From contig NW_024748870.1 of NCBI RefSeq assembly GCF_018991925.1, positions 2,153,834 through 2,217,833 on the forward strand: a DNA stretch of 64,000 nucleotides, read 5' to 3'. Position 1 is the stretch's first letter. Each line of letters opens with the position of its first letter. Below, piece after piece: positions 12,190 to 23,940 of the stretch. The notes beneath the pieces were generated by a model that was not told where the DNA came from, made no database searches, and saw only the letters and a list, made by a program, of their open reading frames with translations. The position numbers were made by a program, and so were the translations under genes. The stretch comes from Homarus americanus (lineage: Eukaryota; Arthropoda; Malacostraca; Decapoda; Nephropidae).

Positions 12190-12456
12190 ATGGGCACGTC
12201 ACTAAGTCGATCGTTGGGCAGGATCGGGATCACTGCACCTCTACAGTCTACACAGCCAGCACTTACTGTTACACGTGGAGTTGACAGCACTTTGTCGATG
12301 GACCCGGCTGAGACTTCGTTACACTTAGTGGCGGGCTTCTCTCGAGCCGGACTCGGGGACATGGTAGCTGGCCCTTCCTGGTTACAGACACTCCTGCGTG
12401 AGAGGAGCTCCAGCCCCTATATATTGGTCGAGCCGGGGGATGACCTCTCCTACTGA
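12190..12456 (+). CDS. unrecognised small ORF, weak
   Basis: An 88-codon ATG-initiated frame with mixed composition and no repeat content, ending DDLSY. No signal peptide, transmembrane segment or known motif is visible, and no splice context was identified. The overlapping minus frame is equally open. It could be a retroelement remnant; CCCCTATATATTGG inside it even resembles a TATA region. Kept only because it is one of few non-repetitive frames in this stretch. Confidence 0.15.
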   Translation: MGTSLSRSLGRIGITAPLQSTQPALTVTRGVDSTLSMDPAETSLHLVAGFSRAGLGDMVAGPSWLQTLLRERSSSPYILVEPGDDLSY

Positions 12457-12895
12457 AATGGGTGTGTCTTGACCGGGTTGTTGGGTCAACAGAAGTGCTG
12501 GCTAATTAGCGGGTCCTTGAATTAATAAGGTCATGACGCCGGGTAGAGCTGATCTATTGGTGGTGAGAATTCTGGTTCCCTAGTGTCAGGTCTGGACGGC
12601 TGTGTGCAGGTGTCGTCCTGCCCAGGTGTCTTGGTTAGGTGCGGTTGTAGGTCACCCAGCTAACTCAAGTCATTAGCGGACGAGGTCAAGTCCCTAGGGT
12701 CGACCTGAGGTGTGTCAACCCGGGATGTGGTGGTGCCACGAGGTCTGAGTGTGCTTGCTGTTACATGTGACATAATTCTGGGCTGTAAGCTTTGGTCTGA
12801 CAAACAATCATTACAATTGTATGAAAATAATAGGAGTTTATATTATGACCTAAATGTAGCTAACCAGGTGAGGTAAATACCGCTGTTTATTGATG

Positions 12896-12959
<64 letters not shown>

Positions 12960-13039
12960 ACAGACTGAGCCTTAAAGTCACACCTGAGTTACCTGTCAAA
13001 TACAAGATCTTATTAACTCTCACGTTGGATCATATATTG

Positions 13040-13205
13040 TAAGGTTAGGTTAGTTTTGGCTAGGTTAGGTTAGGTTAGTTTTGGTTAGGTTAGTTTTGGC
13101 TAGGTTAGGTTAGTTTTGGTTAGGTTAGATAAGGTAAGGTAAGGTTAGGTTAGGTTAGTTTTGGCTAGGTTAGGTTAGGTTAGTTTTGGTTAGGTTAGGT
13201 TATAT
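13040..13205 (+). repeat. interstitial TTAGG-type repeat
   Basis: Alternating TTAGG-type blocks (GGTTAGGTTAGGTTAG) and the variant GTTTTGGTTAGG form a higher-order pattern of about 25-30 bp. Confidence 0.8.
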
Positions 13206-13429
13206 TATTAATAATTACCACAATGAGAATAGCGATCATTAAAACAAAAGATGATATTTGAAAACTAATGTAAGACTTATTAATCTCTCAGAGCCTCAGG
13301 TATACACAACATTTCAAGGTGGGATATTTCGAGATCCCATTCGTGGTGCAGAGAAATAATTTAATATGCTAATGATACTTTTCACGGAGAGGTTATCGCA
13401 ATTATCCTGGACAATAACATGACGTACTG

Positions 13430-13486
<57 letters not shown>

Positions 13487-13864
13487 CGAGCGACTGACAG
13501 AGACTTGAATGTAAATAATAAAAATATCACCTGTGTTTTAGAGTCTGAGCGAGCGAACGTTCGTCTGGCGTAGAGGAACCAAGCGAACGTAAGCGTCTCA
13601 TTCAAGGATAGAGAGCAAACTAATACCTGGCGTTACATAATGACCTGTACTGGCGTTAGATATACTCACTTTACCTGCAATTAGCGTCACATACCTGGTG
13701 GAATTAATTAATATGCTTTACCTGGCTGTCACCTTCCACGTCTTTAGTTCAAGATGTCGTGTAAGAATATCACCATTAATGTCATATTCTGGGACCTGGT
13801 GACTTGAAGTTGATTAACATTTTACCTGTGGTCACTAAGTTGTCCCTTATCTCACCAACCTCCC

Positions 13865-13985
13865 TCCCCATCTCACCAACCCCCTCTCCTCCCCCCATCT
13901 CACCAACCCCCTCTCCTCCCCCCATCTCACCAACCCCCTCTCCTCCCCCCATCTCACCAACCCCCTCTCCTCCCCCCATCTCACC
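13865..13985. repeat. 27 bp minisatellite
   Basis: About 4.5 near-identical copies of a unit containing CTCCCCCCATCTCACCAACC. The matching frames on either strand (SPTPSPPPI or GGGEGVGEM repeats) are by-products. Confidence 0.9.
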
Positions 13986-14334
13986 AGGTCACACACCGCC
14001 GGGCACCAAGACGCCGGAACAGATTACAACTTAAGCAAGATGGATTTTCCTCCTTCGTTAACGTCTTCCTCTTCTCTTCCCCCTCTTCTCCCCCCCTCCT
14101 CCTCCTCCTTCAACTTCCCACGTTCTTCCACATTTATTTATCTCTCCCTCCGTCTTTTCTGTCTACTTTATTCACTATCTTATCTCCTCTCTTCTTATTG
14201 TCATGGAAGGATTTTAAAACGCTAGTATCATCATCGTGTAAATCTACCTGTAAAATACCTGTACATGGTCAGGTATTGTTAAAACTGTACATCATCATGG
14301 GGTGTAAAGTACTACCTGTACAAAATCTGGCCAC

Positions 14335-14465
14335 AGGTGCAGGTTCAGGACAGGTACAGGGACAGGTGTGAGGGACAGGTGCACTGACAGGACAGGTGCA
14401 GGGCAGGACAGGAACAGGTGCAGGGGACAGGTGCAGGGACAGGTGGAGGGACAGGTGCAGGTACA
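14335..14465. repeat. ACAGGTGCAGGG short tandem repeat
   Basis: Degenerate copies of a 10-13 bp unit (GGGACAGGTGCA). Each carries CAGGTG, an E-box, though repeat expansion explains the array. Confidence 0.8.
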
Positions 14466-14582
14466 GGCAATTTTGAATAGTCTTTCTTTTCTATTGAACA
14501 TTTTGCTTTTATTCATGATCAGTCTTTTCAGTCTCTAACGTATATATGGCTGGTGGAAATTGACGCATATATGACCATTCAG

Positions 14583-14642
<60 letters not shown>

Positions 14643-15191
14643 CACGCACTAAACTGTAAAAATGAAGCGATTAATGAAAAAAAATATATATATGAAAGAT
14701 GAAAGGTTATAAAAAGTGGTCTGACTAAGTTACACAGACCTAATTAGCTAGATACCTGTAATCCTTGTAATACCTGCAGGTACTTCGCGTGTTGGTAACG
14801 ACTTTTTGTAAGATATGTTATCAACAGTTATCTGGCAACACTACTGTTTACTTTCTTGTGTGATTTTCAATGGAACTGTTTTTTCTTTCATTCTTACGAG
14901 GTAGTTTGAATTAACCTATGTGAACCTTGATTGTTTAAGAGAGAGAGAGAGAGAGAGTCGTAAAAGTGAGACTGGTTTTTGTGATCAACTTTGCCGTGTT
15001 TTAATAGTAATGATATATGTAATTGAATTTATACGTCAATAATCTCCTACGTCTTGAACAAATTAACACACACACACACACTCACACCTGACTGCAGAAC
15101 CTAACTCAAGTAACTTCATTTATTGACCTGAATAACATACCACCTGTCATTAACATACTGATGATGATTGTGGACTACAGGCTGGTGTCGT

Positions 15192-15194
<3 letters not shown>

Positions 15195-15281
<87 letters not shown>
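15195..15281. repeat. (GT)n microsatellite
   Basis: About 43 GT units, the longest GT tract in the window. Confidence 0.97.
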
Positions 15282-15282
<1 letters not shown>

Positions 15283-15419
15283 ACCAGCAGTGTCCTGTCC
15301 TACACACATACATAATCATACTAGATATACACATGTTTTTTTTTATCTACGTCAACTTAAAAAAACAGACCAGGTTGACTTTTTTTGGAGGGGGAGGGTG
15401 AGAGGCAGTACTCTATACC

Positions 15420-15690
15420 TGACTCGCCCTATACCTGAGTCTCCATACCTGACTGACTCTCCATACCTAACTCTCCAGACCTGACACACTCCATACCTGA
15501 CACTCCCCCTACCTGACTCCCCATACCTGATTCGCCATACCTAACTCGCCACACCTGACTCGCCACACCTGACTCGCCACACCTGACTCCCCACACCTGA
15601 CTCCCCACACCTGACACCCCACACCTGACTCCCCACACGTGACTCCCCACACCTGATTCTCCACACCTGACTCTTCATACCTGACTCTCC
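15420..15690. repeat. 15 bp minisatellite CACACCTGACTCCCC
   Basis: About 18 copies of a 15 bp unit (CTCCCCACACCTGA with CGCC, ATAC and TCTC variants). Because the unit is a multiple of three, frames stay open on the minus strand and give spurious ORFs. Confidence 0.9.
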
Positions 15691-15967
15691 CCACACCTGA
15701 AGCTACACCCATCGTCACACCCTCACTGCACAGGTAAAATATCACTTTTACTTCTCATTACGAAACCCAATCACAGGTGTGTGTGTACAGTGTTGCATAA
15801 AGTTGTTAGGTCTGCAACATTGGGTTTACTGCATGATGCTTTGACTCCTTCACCTGGTAGCTAATGACTTCACCTGTATGGCATAGTATATTGCATCCAT
15901 GTCAGGTAATATAGCTTACTTCCCCACCTTGCTACCACCATTATCTATACTACTACTACTACTACTA

Positions 15968-16640
15968 TTTTTTTTTTTTTTTTTTTTTTTTTAATAAAAT
16001 GGCCTCCAGCCTCCCCCAATAGCCACACCTTCGCCACCATTTAATTACCTTAATATTAAATATCCTAATACATAAGAAGCTATCCTATCTGTGTTAAATT
16101 AGTTGAGCCGCAGATCTATGCGGCATTCAGTGACTGTAGCCTCATAGTCAAAATCTGCAGCAGTTGTCGGCTTTGGGGCCGAAGCTCTCGTTCCCCTGAG
16201 GCAGAGCAAAGCCGACCGAAGGAGAAAGACAGTCGACATCTCATCCAGGCTGTAACATAACTTCTGGGCTGCTGCTTCTGTTGTGAACACTAGAGGAGTG
16301 AAGCTGCCTTGATCAACGTTTTGAATTCTCTCCCCTTATGCCCTTCTCTTGTCGTTCTCGTTCCTCCTATGTGGAGCATCGAGAGCTAGGTTACGGTGAC
16401 ATGCGGCCATGGGATCAAAAATCCTGATGTCGAAGAAAGCTCGTTGTCCCCGCGTCCAGAATCCTCGAGCACTGACGTCCACACGGGCTTCGTTAGATGT
16501 GTTTGAAGTCCTGTGTTGGAAGATCTCGCCATCCAATGGAAGGAGGGTCGGTTCTACCATGACGTCCCGGCAGATTTCCTTCAACACATTTGCTGTGAGA
16601 TCCCTTACCTCGTCACGCCTCATGCATATGAAGCCCCCCT
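15968..16640 (-). mobile_element. RLE-type non-LTR retrotransposon, 5'-truncated copy A
   Basis: On the minus strand this is the last ~670 bp of the element seen in full at 19052. It has the C-terminal endonuclease region, a 3' UTR ending GGAGGCTGGAGGCCA, then poly(A) (poly(T) at 15968-15992). The 3' flank is (ACT)n at 15949-15967 and the 5' flank (from 16641) is ACC/ACT-rich. Relative to copy C it lacks about 66 bp near 16280 but keeps the open C-terminal frame ending ECRIDLRLN. Confidence 0.9.
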
Positions 16641-17048
16641 ACTAACACCATCAACCACCCACCACCATCACCACTACTACCACCACTACTAACTACCAAC
16701 TACCACTACCAACTACCACTACCAACTACCCTGTGTATGATAACCTCAGGTGACCTTTAATTTAGCTAAGAATGATAACATTAAAAAGAGAAATTCAAGT
16801 TTTATTTTACTTAAAGACAGACATGCAACTGTGAAGGAAAATCTAACTCAGTGTATGCCATTAGTGTCCATTAGTGTACATTAGTCCTTGTACACTGAAT
16901 ATATTATAAAGTCGCAGGTGAACTAGTGCGGGTGACACACACACACACACACACACACATACCACTGCGTCTTATACATTATCCATAAAAACTTGACATC
17001 TTTAAATAATGTCCCAAATAGTTAAAATGTCCAACCGGAAGTAGACAT

Positions 17049-17310
17049 TTTTTTTCTCTTTTGTTCTTGTATTTTCATGTTTTTTTTATCTTCCGCATTT
17101 TTCTTATTTTTTCGTATTATTTCTTATTTTTCGTATTTTCTTATTTTTCTTATTTTTCGTATTTTATTATTTTTCTTATTTCTTATTTTCCGCATTTTTC
17201 GTATTTTTATTTTTTTTATTTTTTCGTATTTTTTTCATTTTTCTTATTTATTCTTATTTTCCGCAGTTTTCGTATTTTTTCTTATTTTTCGTGTTGTTTT
17301 TCTTGCTTTT
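17049..17310. repeat. T-rich TTATTTTTCG low-complexity array
   Basis: Degenerate units TCTTATTTTTCGTATTT. Phe/Tyr/Ser-rich frames read here are artefacts. Confidence 0.8.
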
Positions 17311-17642
17311 AGACCTGATTTTAATCGATCACATCGACTACAGTTCAGCTAAAGGGCGTCTCTCATCTTCCATACCAATAGAGTACAGGAAACACCTATG
17401 TATACTGTATTGTATTGTATATATTTTGTATTCTTTGTTCCCTCGGCTGTAATTTTATCTATGTTGTATGTTATTATACAAACTTGTGATGTATGACCTT
17501 ATTACTGAGTCTTATAATAGTCACGCGATAATATATTTAAGAGTTAAACTGATGTGTCCGGTAACAGATTATCCTGACCTGACTTTACACAGACACACAC
17601 ACACACAGACACGTGAACAAGTAAATATGTACACGCAAGCAT

Positions 17643-17707
<65 letters not shown>

Positions 17708-17767
17708 TACACCAGGATTTAAAAGGTCAACTAATATATAATTCTGTCTAGGTGTGATTCATGTTAA

Positions 17768-17807
<40 letters not shown>

Positions 17808-18309
17808 CGGTAAACCATGTAGAAAATATTGCTGTACATATCCCAAGAATTACTCGGTAACCCATAGACTAACAAGCAATAATTAAGGGTTAGATTGGTG
17901 ATTATTTAACACTTATTTATTTCTGTTAAAAATCGGTGTTATGATGAGTTGAAAGCAAGACTACCCTCAAGTAGTAGTAGCAGTAGCAGTAGTAGTAGTA
18001 GCAGTAGTAGTAGTAGCAGTAGTAGTAGTAGTCAACGTAAATACCCAAAAACTATGACGAGAATAGCAAAGTAAAAAAAAAAAATAATTCTGTAGCCATT
18101 TTTGCTGTCTTCCAAAAGGTGAAATGGCCAATGACTTTATTTATAGGTGAAGAAAAAAACAAAATGGTTAAAATTCCCAACACGACAGGTGGGCGTGAAA
18201 GGTTGCGTCTTGGATGGTAACACAAGTCAGCCAAATTACCTCCGCCGTCGCCCTTGTCAGCAGGAAAGTTTTCTGGGGGAGTGTCTGGTGGCGACCTCTC
18301 TCAGTCACC

Positions 18310-18405
18310 CACCGTAGTTGGTCACTCACAGTTGCTGGTCACTCACAGTTGCTGGTCACTCACAGTTGCTGGTCACTCACAGTCGCTGGTCACTCACAGT
18401 CGCTG
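18310..18405. repeat. 18 bp minisatellite
   Basis: About five copies of GTTGCTGGTCACTCACAG with C/T variation. Confidence 0.9.
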
Positions 18406-18470
18406 GTTACGTTTGGCCTAAATAATTACCATTTTGTTGTCGAATGATGCGAATAAATTATGAAAAATTA

Positions 18471-18510
<40 letters not shown>

Positions 18511-18608
18511 GATCTTTAGTGTTATTTTGGTTATTAGTGTTACTACTCCTACTCCTACTACGACGACTACTACTACGACTACTCCTACAACTACTACTAC
18601 TACGACTT

Positions 18609-19021
18609 GTTTTTTAACGTGGCCTCCAGCCTCCCCCAATAGCCACACCTTCGCCGCCATTTTATTACCTTAATATTAAGTATCCTAATACATAAGTAAC
18701 TACCCTAGCCTTGTTGAGTTAGTTGAGCCGCGGGTCTATGCGGCATTCAGTGACTGTAGCTTCATAGTCAATATCTGCAGCTGTTGTCGGCTTTGGGGCC
18801 GAAGCTCTCGTTCCCCTGAGGTAGAGCAAAGCCGACCGAACGAGAGAGGACAGTCGACATCTCAATCAGGCTGTAACATAACTTCTGGGCTGCTGCTTCT
18901 GTTCGGAGATCACCTCTGCGAGTCTGGCGTAGAAGCATCTTGCACTTGGTCCCATCCCACCAGAGGTTGTGAACACTAGAGGAGTGAAGCTGCCTTGATC
19001 AACGTTCTGAATTCTCTCCCC
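18609..19021 (-). mobile_element. RLE-type non-LTR retrotransposon, 5'-truncated copy B
   Basis: About 410 bp of the same 3' end as copies A and C, with a short poly(A) (TTTTTT at about 18610). It is flanked on the left by ACT/ACG trinucleotide repeat and on the right by the (ACT)n tract at 19022-19051, which is also the 3' flank of copy C. The fragment diverges from copy C by scattered substitutions, so B and C are separate insertions, not a recent duplication. Confidence 0.88.
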
Positions 19022-19022
19022 T

Positions 19023-19051
<29 letters not shown>
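19022..19051. repeat. (ACT)n microsatellite between copies B and C
   Basis: About ten TAC/ACT units directly abut the truncated 5' end of copy B and the poly(A) end of copy C. Confidence 0.95.
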
Positions 19052-19054
<3 letters not shown>

Positions 19055-21776
19055 TTTTTTTTTTTTTTTTTTTTTAACGTGGCCTCCAGCCTCCCCCAAT
19101 AGCCACACCTTCGCCACCATTTATTTACCTTAATATTAAATATCCTAATACATAAGAAGCTATCCTATCTGTGTTAAATTAGTTGAGCCGCAGATCTATG
19201 CGGCATTCAGTGACTGTAGCCTCATAGTCAATATCTGCAGCAGTTGTCGGCGTAGGGGCAGAAGCTCTCGTTCCCCTGAGGCAGAGCAAAGCCGACCGAA
19301 GGAGAGAGAAGGACAATCGACATCTCATCCAGGCTGTAACATAACTTCTGGGCTGCTGCTTCTGTTCGGAGATCAACTCCGCGAGTCTGGCGTAGAAACA
19401 TCTTGCACTTGGGCCCATCCCAACCAGAGGTTGTGAACACTAGAGGAGTGAAGCTGCCTTGATCAACACTTTGAATTCTCTCCCCATATGCCTGTCTCTT
19501 GTCGTTCTCGTTCCTCCTATGTGCAGCATCGAGAGCTAGGTTACGGTGACAAGCGGCCATGGGATCAAAAATCCTGATGTCGAAGAAAGCTCGCTGTTCC
19601 CGCGTCCAGAAACCTCGAGCACTGACGTCCACACGGGCTTCGTTAGATGTGTTTGAAGTCCTGTGTTGGAAGATCTCGCCATCCAGTGGAAGGAGGGTCG
19701 GTTCTACCATGACGTCCCGGCAGATTTCCTTCAACATATTTGCTGTGAGATCCCTTACCTCGTCATGCCTCATGCATATGAAGCCCCCCTTCTTGCAGAC
19801 CATGGCGTGATCGCCATCATAGGAAGAGCCACACACGCATTGGGAGGGCAAACCATCTACTGGCCAACCGTACCTTAGAGCAATGGCATCTGTAAATTCT
19901 TGTTTGTTAAGGCTGAAACCATTTGCCCTTATCGGTAACGTAGTTAACCAGTTCGAGGCGCCCACCTCCTGCGCTATAGCTACTTTTTTTGTCAAATTTT
20001 CTGGAACCTGCAGCAATAGTTGCTGCAACATGTCATTTTGGCAGTGCTGCCGATCTGTTGTAATGGACCTACGGATCTTATTTACTTCGCTGGTGTCCAC
20101 TTCCCCTGTTGCATTCTGGGCTATTATGTGGTCAGTGAGGGCTGCCGTGAGCTTAAGTGAATTCTGATGTTCAGTGTCAGCAATCTCCTCTGGATTAGTT
20201 AGTCCCATCCCTCCCAGTCTTGGTGGAAGTGCAAGAAGTGTTCTTTCTGCTGGGGTTAAGTCAGGGTGTTTCACTAGTTTGGGAATGAGCTTGACACTGA
20301 TGGCTTCTTCCAGAGGGTGGAGGAGGGGTCCGATCTCAGGGATGGTACGCATCAGGTAGTTCCAGCGATGCTTGACTCCATGGGTGAATGCTGCAAAGGC
20401 CGCATGTGTCTCTGTGTTAGCAATCTCAGATAGAGCTTGGATTTCGCTGACCCACTCATTCACCTTTCCCGCTACGTACTCGGTCTTGAAGTCCGTAGTG
20501 CCAATTACTGCGCCTAGATGTCTTTGGCCGTCCTTAGTTATTTTGACCTCACTTCCGGCAAAAACCTCCAATGCCCGTTCGTAATGTTCTGGCTTCACGA
20601 TGAGGAAGGACTTGCTGGCGTTTGGGTGGTACCGTATTTGTGGACCTCGCGATGTTACCAGGTCCCACCACTTTTTGATGCCCTCCACTTTTCCTGCTCC
20701 TGTAAGGTCATCAGCATATGCCACTTGTTTGACCCCAGTTGTTTCAAATTTTATTTCTTGTTGGAGCACTGATAGGCCTATTGCATACATTGCCATTGCA
20801 ACGGGGTCCCCCTGTGTTGTTCCCTCGGTCGACTGTAGGATGGTATCACCTCGTAGAGCCTTGTTGTTTACTATGTAGAGGTCTGAAGGATTCCTATACG
20901 AATTTTCAACATACATCGCAAAGCTAGGACACTTGATCTTGATGTTGTGCAGTGCAGCCTTGCGGTTAAGTATGTTGAATGCGTTTGAAGCATCCACCAG
21001 GAGAACGGCCTCACAATCACGCTGCTCAAATATCAATCTCATGGCGTGAATGGCCGCCTCCCCACCAGCCTGGTGGCCAGCACACACTTGTAGGTTCCCT
21101 GCTGCTGCCCTGACATCGTCCTTTACCACCTCCATTATGCACTTTCCGATGATCCGCCTCAGCACTTCCCCCACCCCTATAGGTCTACATCCTGGTTTCT
21201 TTTCCAGAGGAATAAGGCGGCAGGCCGTCAGAGCCTGGAGGTGATGGCAGCAAGAGGATGCAAGCTTTCTTGCAAGGGTGGCAATGGCAGTGCAGAGATC
21301 GCTTGCTACAGGGCCAAACTTGTTTGTGCTGAGGATGACTCTCCAACCGTTTGCATCCAGACCTGAAGGGCCGGCTCCTCCTCGAGTCTTCAGTGCCTTT
21401 TTCCACACCATCTCTCCTGTTATTTTCTCGAACAGGACAGCATTTGGTGGGATATAGTCACCCTGGAACCTGATGCCTTCATCTTCGCTTGCAGGGGGAT
21501 GTTTCTCTTTCAATAGTTTTAATGTCTCTCTGTTTATTGGCATCACTCCACCGGAGGATTCCTGTGTGAGAGATCTTACCGCGAGAGACACTTTTCCCAC
21601 ACGCATTTTGTTTCCAAATTTTCTTGCCACGTCATCGGTGTTTTGCTTTCCGTCACCCGTAAATTTTAGTCTCTCCTGCAGTGTTCTTGCTTCACATAGG
21701 AGATCATCTAGGGCCCCAGTCTGCCACATTGTCAATCTTCTCTTCATTGCTGCCACATTTTCTTTGTGCTTAGCCT
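19052..21776 (-). mobile_element. RLE-type non-LTR retrotransposon, longest copy (C)
   Basis: About 2.7 kb on the minus strand: RT plus C-terminal restriction-like endonuclease, 3' UTR, then a poly(A) of about 24. Both ends abut (ACT)n/(TAG)n microsatellite (19022-19051 and about 21774-21804). The coding frame is open right to the 5' junction, so the N-terminal zinc-finger region usual in R2-clade elements is missing and the copy is 5' truncated. Confidence 0.9.
19228..21768 (-). pseudogene. reverse transcriptase with restriction-like endonuclease (R2-superfamily type), frameshifted at C-terminus
   Basis: The frame (about 842 codons from 21756; it starts without an upstream ATG because of truncation) has RT motifs GAGPSGLDANGWRVIL, VLLVDASNAFN (motif A), TTQGDPVAMAMY and VAYADDLTGAG (catalytic YADD). 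The C-terminus carries the RLE signature: a CCHC knuckle CVCGSSYDGDHAMVC (about residues 640-654), then ARVDVS (D about 710) and FFDIRIFDP (D about 726), followed by GSFTPLVFTTSG. A small insertion near 19310 relative to copy A shifts the last ~50 codons; the family C-terminus ECRIDLRLN is seen in another frame at 19179. RLE elements (R2, R4/Dong, NeSL, CRE) usually insert site-specifically, which fits the microsatellite target. Confidence 0.88.
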
Positions 21777-22035
21777 ACTACTACTACTACTACTATTACT
21801 ATTAGTCATGGAGGTAGGTACTCTATCCCACCTAGTATACGAGACCTCACCTGTACACCAGCACCATGCAGGTATAACAGGTTTTAAATAATAAAACTTA
21901 ATCTTCATTTTTTGTCCCTTCGGTTCTTTCCAAAACTTAAACTCCCGAACTTGTGCTGAATTTTTATTTTATTTTATTTATTTTTTCATCCTGAAGTTAG
22001 AAAAGAAAAATGCATTGGGTCATAAGTGTATTGTG

Positions 22036-22096
<61 letters not shown>

Positions 22097-22144
22097 GCAG
22101 GTGAATGTGATTACGTCCATCTGATTTAGGATGGGAACAACTCA

Positions 22145-22280
22145 GGTTAGGTTAGGTTAGATTAAGTGAGGTTTGATTAGATTAGTTTAGGGTGAGATTA
22201 AGGTTAGATTAGGTAAGGTTAGCTTAGGTCAGGTTAGGTTAAATTATGTTAAGTTAGCTTAGGTTAGGTTAAATTAAGTT
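22145..22280 (+). repeat. interstitial TTAGG-type repeat
   Basis: Degenerate GGTTAGGTTAG with TTAAG and TTAGA variants, on the plus strand. Confidence 0.75.
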
Positions 22281-22459
22281 AGAGCGTGACGTCGTACACC
22301 GTGGGTCAGGTCACTACACATTTGATAAGTTAGGATCCAAATTCTCAAAGGTGTTGTAACGTGAATAAATCTCGCGAGGGAATAATATAATTTTGGTAAC
22401 TGTTTGACTTAAGTACAGTACAAAAATAACTTCCCCAAGGAGAGATTTACTGAGAATGT

Positions 22460-22655
22460 GAGAGGGGTGGAGGGTGGGGTGTGGGAGTGTGTGGGAGGGA
22501 GGTGTGGGGTTGGTCTGTGAGTGGGTGGGTGTGTGTGGGGGGGGGGTTGGTGGGGGGGTGTGTGGGGGGGTTGATGTGTGGGGGTTGGTGTGTGGTGGGG
22601 GGTTGGTGTGTGTGGGGGGTGTGGGGGTTGGTGTGTGGGGGGGTTGGTGTGTGTG
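22460..22655. repeat. G/T-rich low-complexity tract
   Basis: GTGTGGGGGGTTGGTGTGTG-type units, strongly G-rich on the plus strand. The minus-strand Pro/Thr/His frame over it is spurious. Confidence 0.85.
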
Positions 22656-23689
22656 TGGGCGACATTAACTTTTTATAGTTTAATGAATATTTAAGGTCAT
22701 ATAATTCGTTAATCAACAGTGAGAGTCTAGATAATCTTCCCGGGTGGAATAATTTAATGCTGAATTTAGAATCGCTTTCTGCCGCTGGTAAAATGAAGCT
22801 GGAACCTTCTAGGGAGCACCAGTGAGGGAGCCCCACGGAGCCTAGGTGATGGCACAGTCTCAGGAAATCATAATAACATTCCTTTTTTGACAACAGAAAT
22901 TTAGTTGAGGGAAACTTCATCGATTTGCATGATGTTACGTGTGACTTTGAGCACCGTAAGTTATGTCATTGCTCAAAGGAATTAATTATAAGAGAATCTA
23001 GTCAAATTTACATCATCTGTTAAACACCTAAAATTTCCTCATTCGTTAACCACCAAAGTTTGCTTCCCTGACTCAATTTGGTCGGTGATAGATAGAGCAG
23101 AAGGTTAGCGTCTTCCTCATAGTGGGAAGTTTAACATAGTTTACCAGCCACTCAACCTCGTCGCTCCGGCCCTCTAGCGGATGGCTGGCGAATCACATTA
23201 GCATAGGGAGGTGGAGGGGAGGGGAAGGTCTCGAACCAGATTTAATGTTTGTTTACATCTCCGCTGCTCAGGTTCTCACGACGCTTGGGAGAAATGACTG
23301 GATTAGTTTATGATGAGATGTGTCAGGTCCACGACACTCCTAGTCCCTCGTTGAGAGTAAAATAACCAAAGTACAAAATACTCGATATAAACTCTCAATA
23401 TATATCATTTCCTTCATTTATATAAAACTATAGTATTTTTAATATATTTCTGGACGTGTAAGCTAATTTATACTACACACAGATGTTGATTATTTGATAA
23501 CCATTGTTGTTCACGTTATATTACTGCCCTTCAATAACGTAGGTCTCACTACACTGATCCATTAACTCTACGGATGGTAATCAACATTAGCACAAGTTGT
23601 GATAATTATCTATTTCAATAAGACATTTTTTTTTACATTTTCCAACGTAATTCTCAAGACTATGAAGATCTATGTGAAATTGTAGCTTA

Positions 23690-23940
23690 TATATTCCTCC
23701 AGTGAGTACCTGTATCGGCCAATCACACACCGTCGTTTCTATAGTGAGTATCTGTATCAACCAATCAAACGCCGTTGTTCCTCCACCAAGTACCTGTATC
23801 AACCAATCACACACCGTCGTTCTTCCAGCGAGTACCTGAATCAGCTAATCACACACCGTCGTTCCTGCAACGAGTACCTGTATCAGCCAATCACAGATCG
23901 TTGTTCCTCCAGCGAGTACCTATATCAGCCAATCACGCAC
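23690..23940. repeat. ~51 bp minisatellite with CCAAT motifs
   Basis: About five copies of a unit containing GAGTACCTGTATCAGCCAATCAC and CGTCGTTCCTCCA. Each copy has a CCAAT motif. hAT copy 2 begins directly at the right edge of this array. Confidence 0.88.

Larger units (their letters stand above)
12457..15948. other. intergenic: microsatellites, TTAGG-like tract, minisatellites
   Basis: It holds (AC)n at 12897-12957, a TTAGG-like tract (about 13040-13205), (GT)n at about 13432-13485, a 27 bp minisatellite (about 13865-13985), a C-AGGTG-rich array (about 14335-14465), (AC)n at about 14586-14640, (GT)n at about 15195-15281 and a 15 bp array (about 15420-15690). No gene is supported. Confidence 0.75.
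16641..18608. other. intergenic: low-complexity tracts, no supported gene
   Basis: It holds an ACC/ACT-rich flank (16641-16730), (AC)n at about 16935-16959, a T-rich array of TTATTTTTCG units (about 17049-17310), (CT)n at about 17644-17704, (GT)n at about 17772-17803, AGT/AGC trinucleotides (17970-18032), an 18 bp tandem array (18310-18405), and (ATT)n at about 18472-18509 grading into ACT/ACG trinucleotides (18540-18607). Confidence 0.75.
21805..23690. other. intergenic: simple repeats, no supported gene
   Basis: It holds (CT)n at about 22040-22094, a TTAGG-like tract (22145-22280) and a G/T-rich tract (22460-22655). At 22674-22920 is a non-repetitive minus frame of about 80 codons running into Pro-Thr-His repeats; it has no recognisable motif and is not called. 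At about 23215-23260 CTCGAACC on the plus strand resembles an inverted B box. The rest is AT-rich. Confidence 0.65.

Noticed and set aside
10700..15800. High density of CAGGTA/CAGGTG, as in Zelda or E-box clusters
   Set aside because: Much of it comes from short tandem repeats and general composition; no clustering around a start site could be shown by eye.
17061..17352. Phe/Tyr/Ile-rich frames that look like membrane segments
   Set aside because: They read a TTATTTTTCG low-complexity array.
19559..21805. Several plus-strand frames over the RLE retrotransposon
   Set aside because: Antisense shadows of the RT frame.
22674..22920. Minus-strand frame of about 80 non-repetitive codons
   Set aside because: No motif, no splice context, and it runs on into G/T-rich repeat; random openness is likely.
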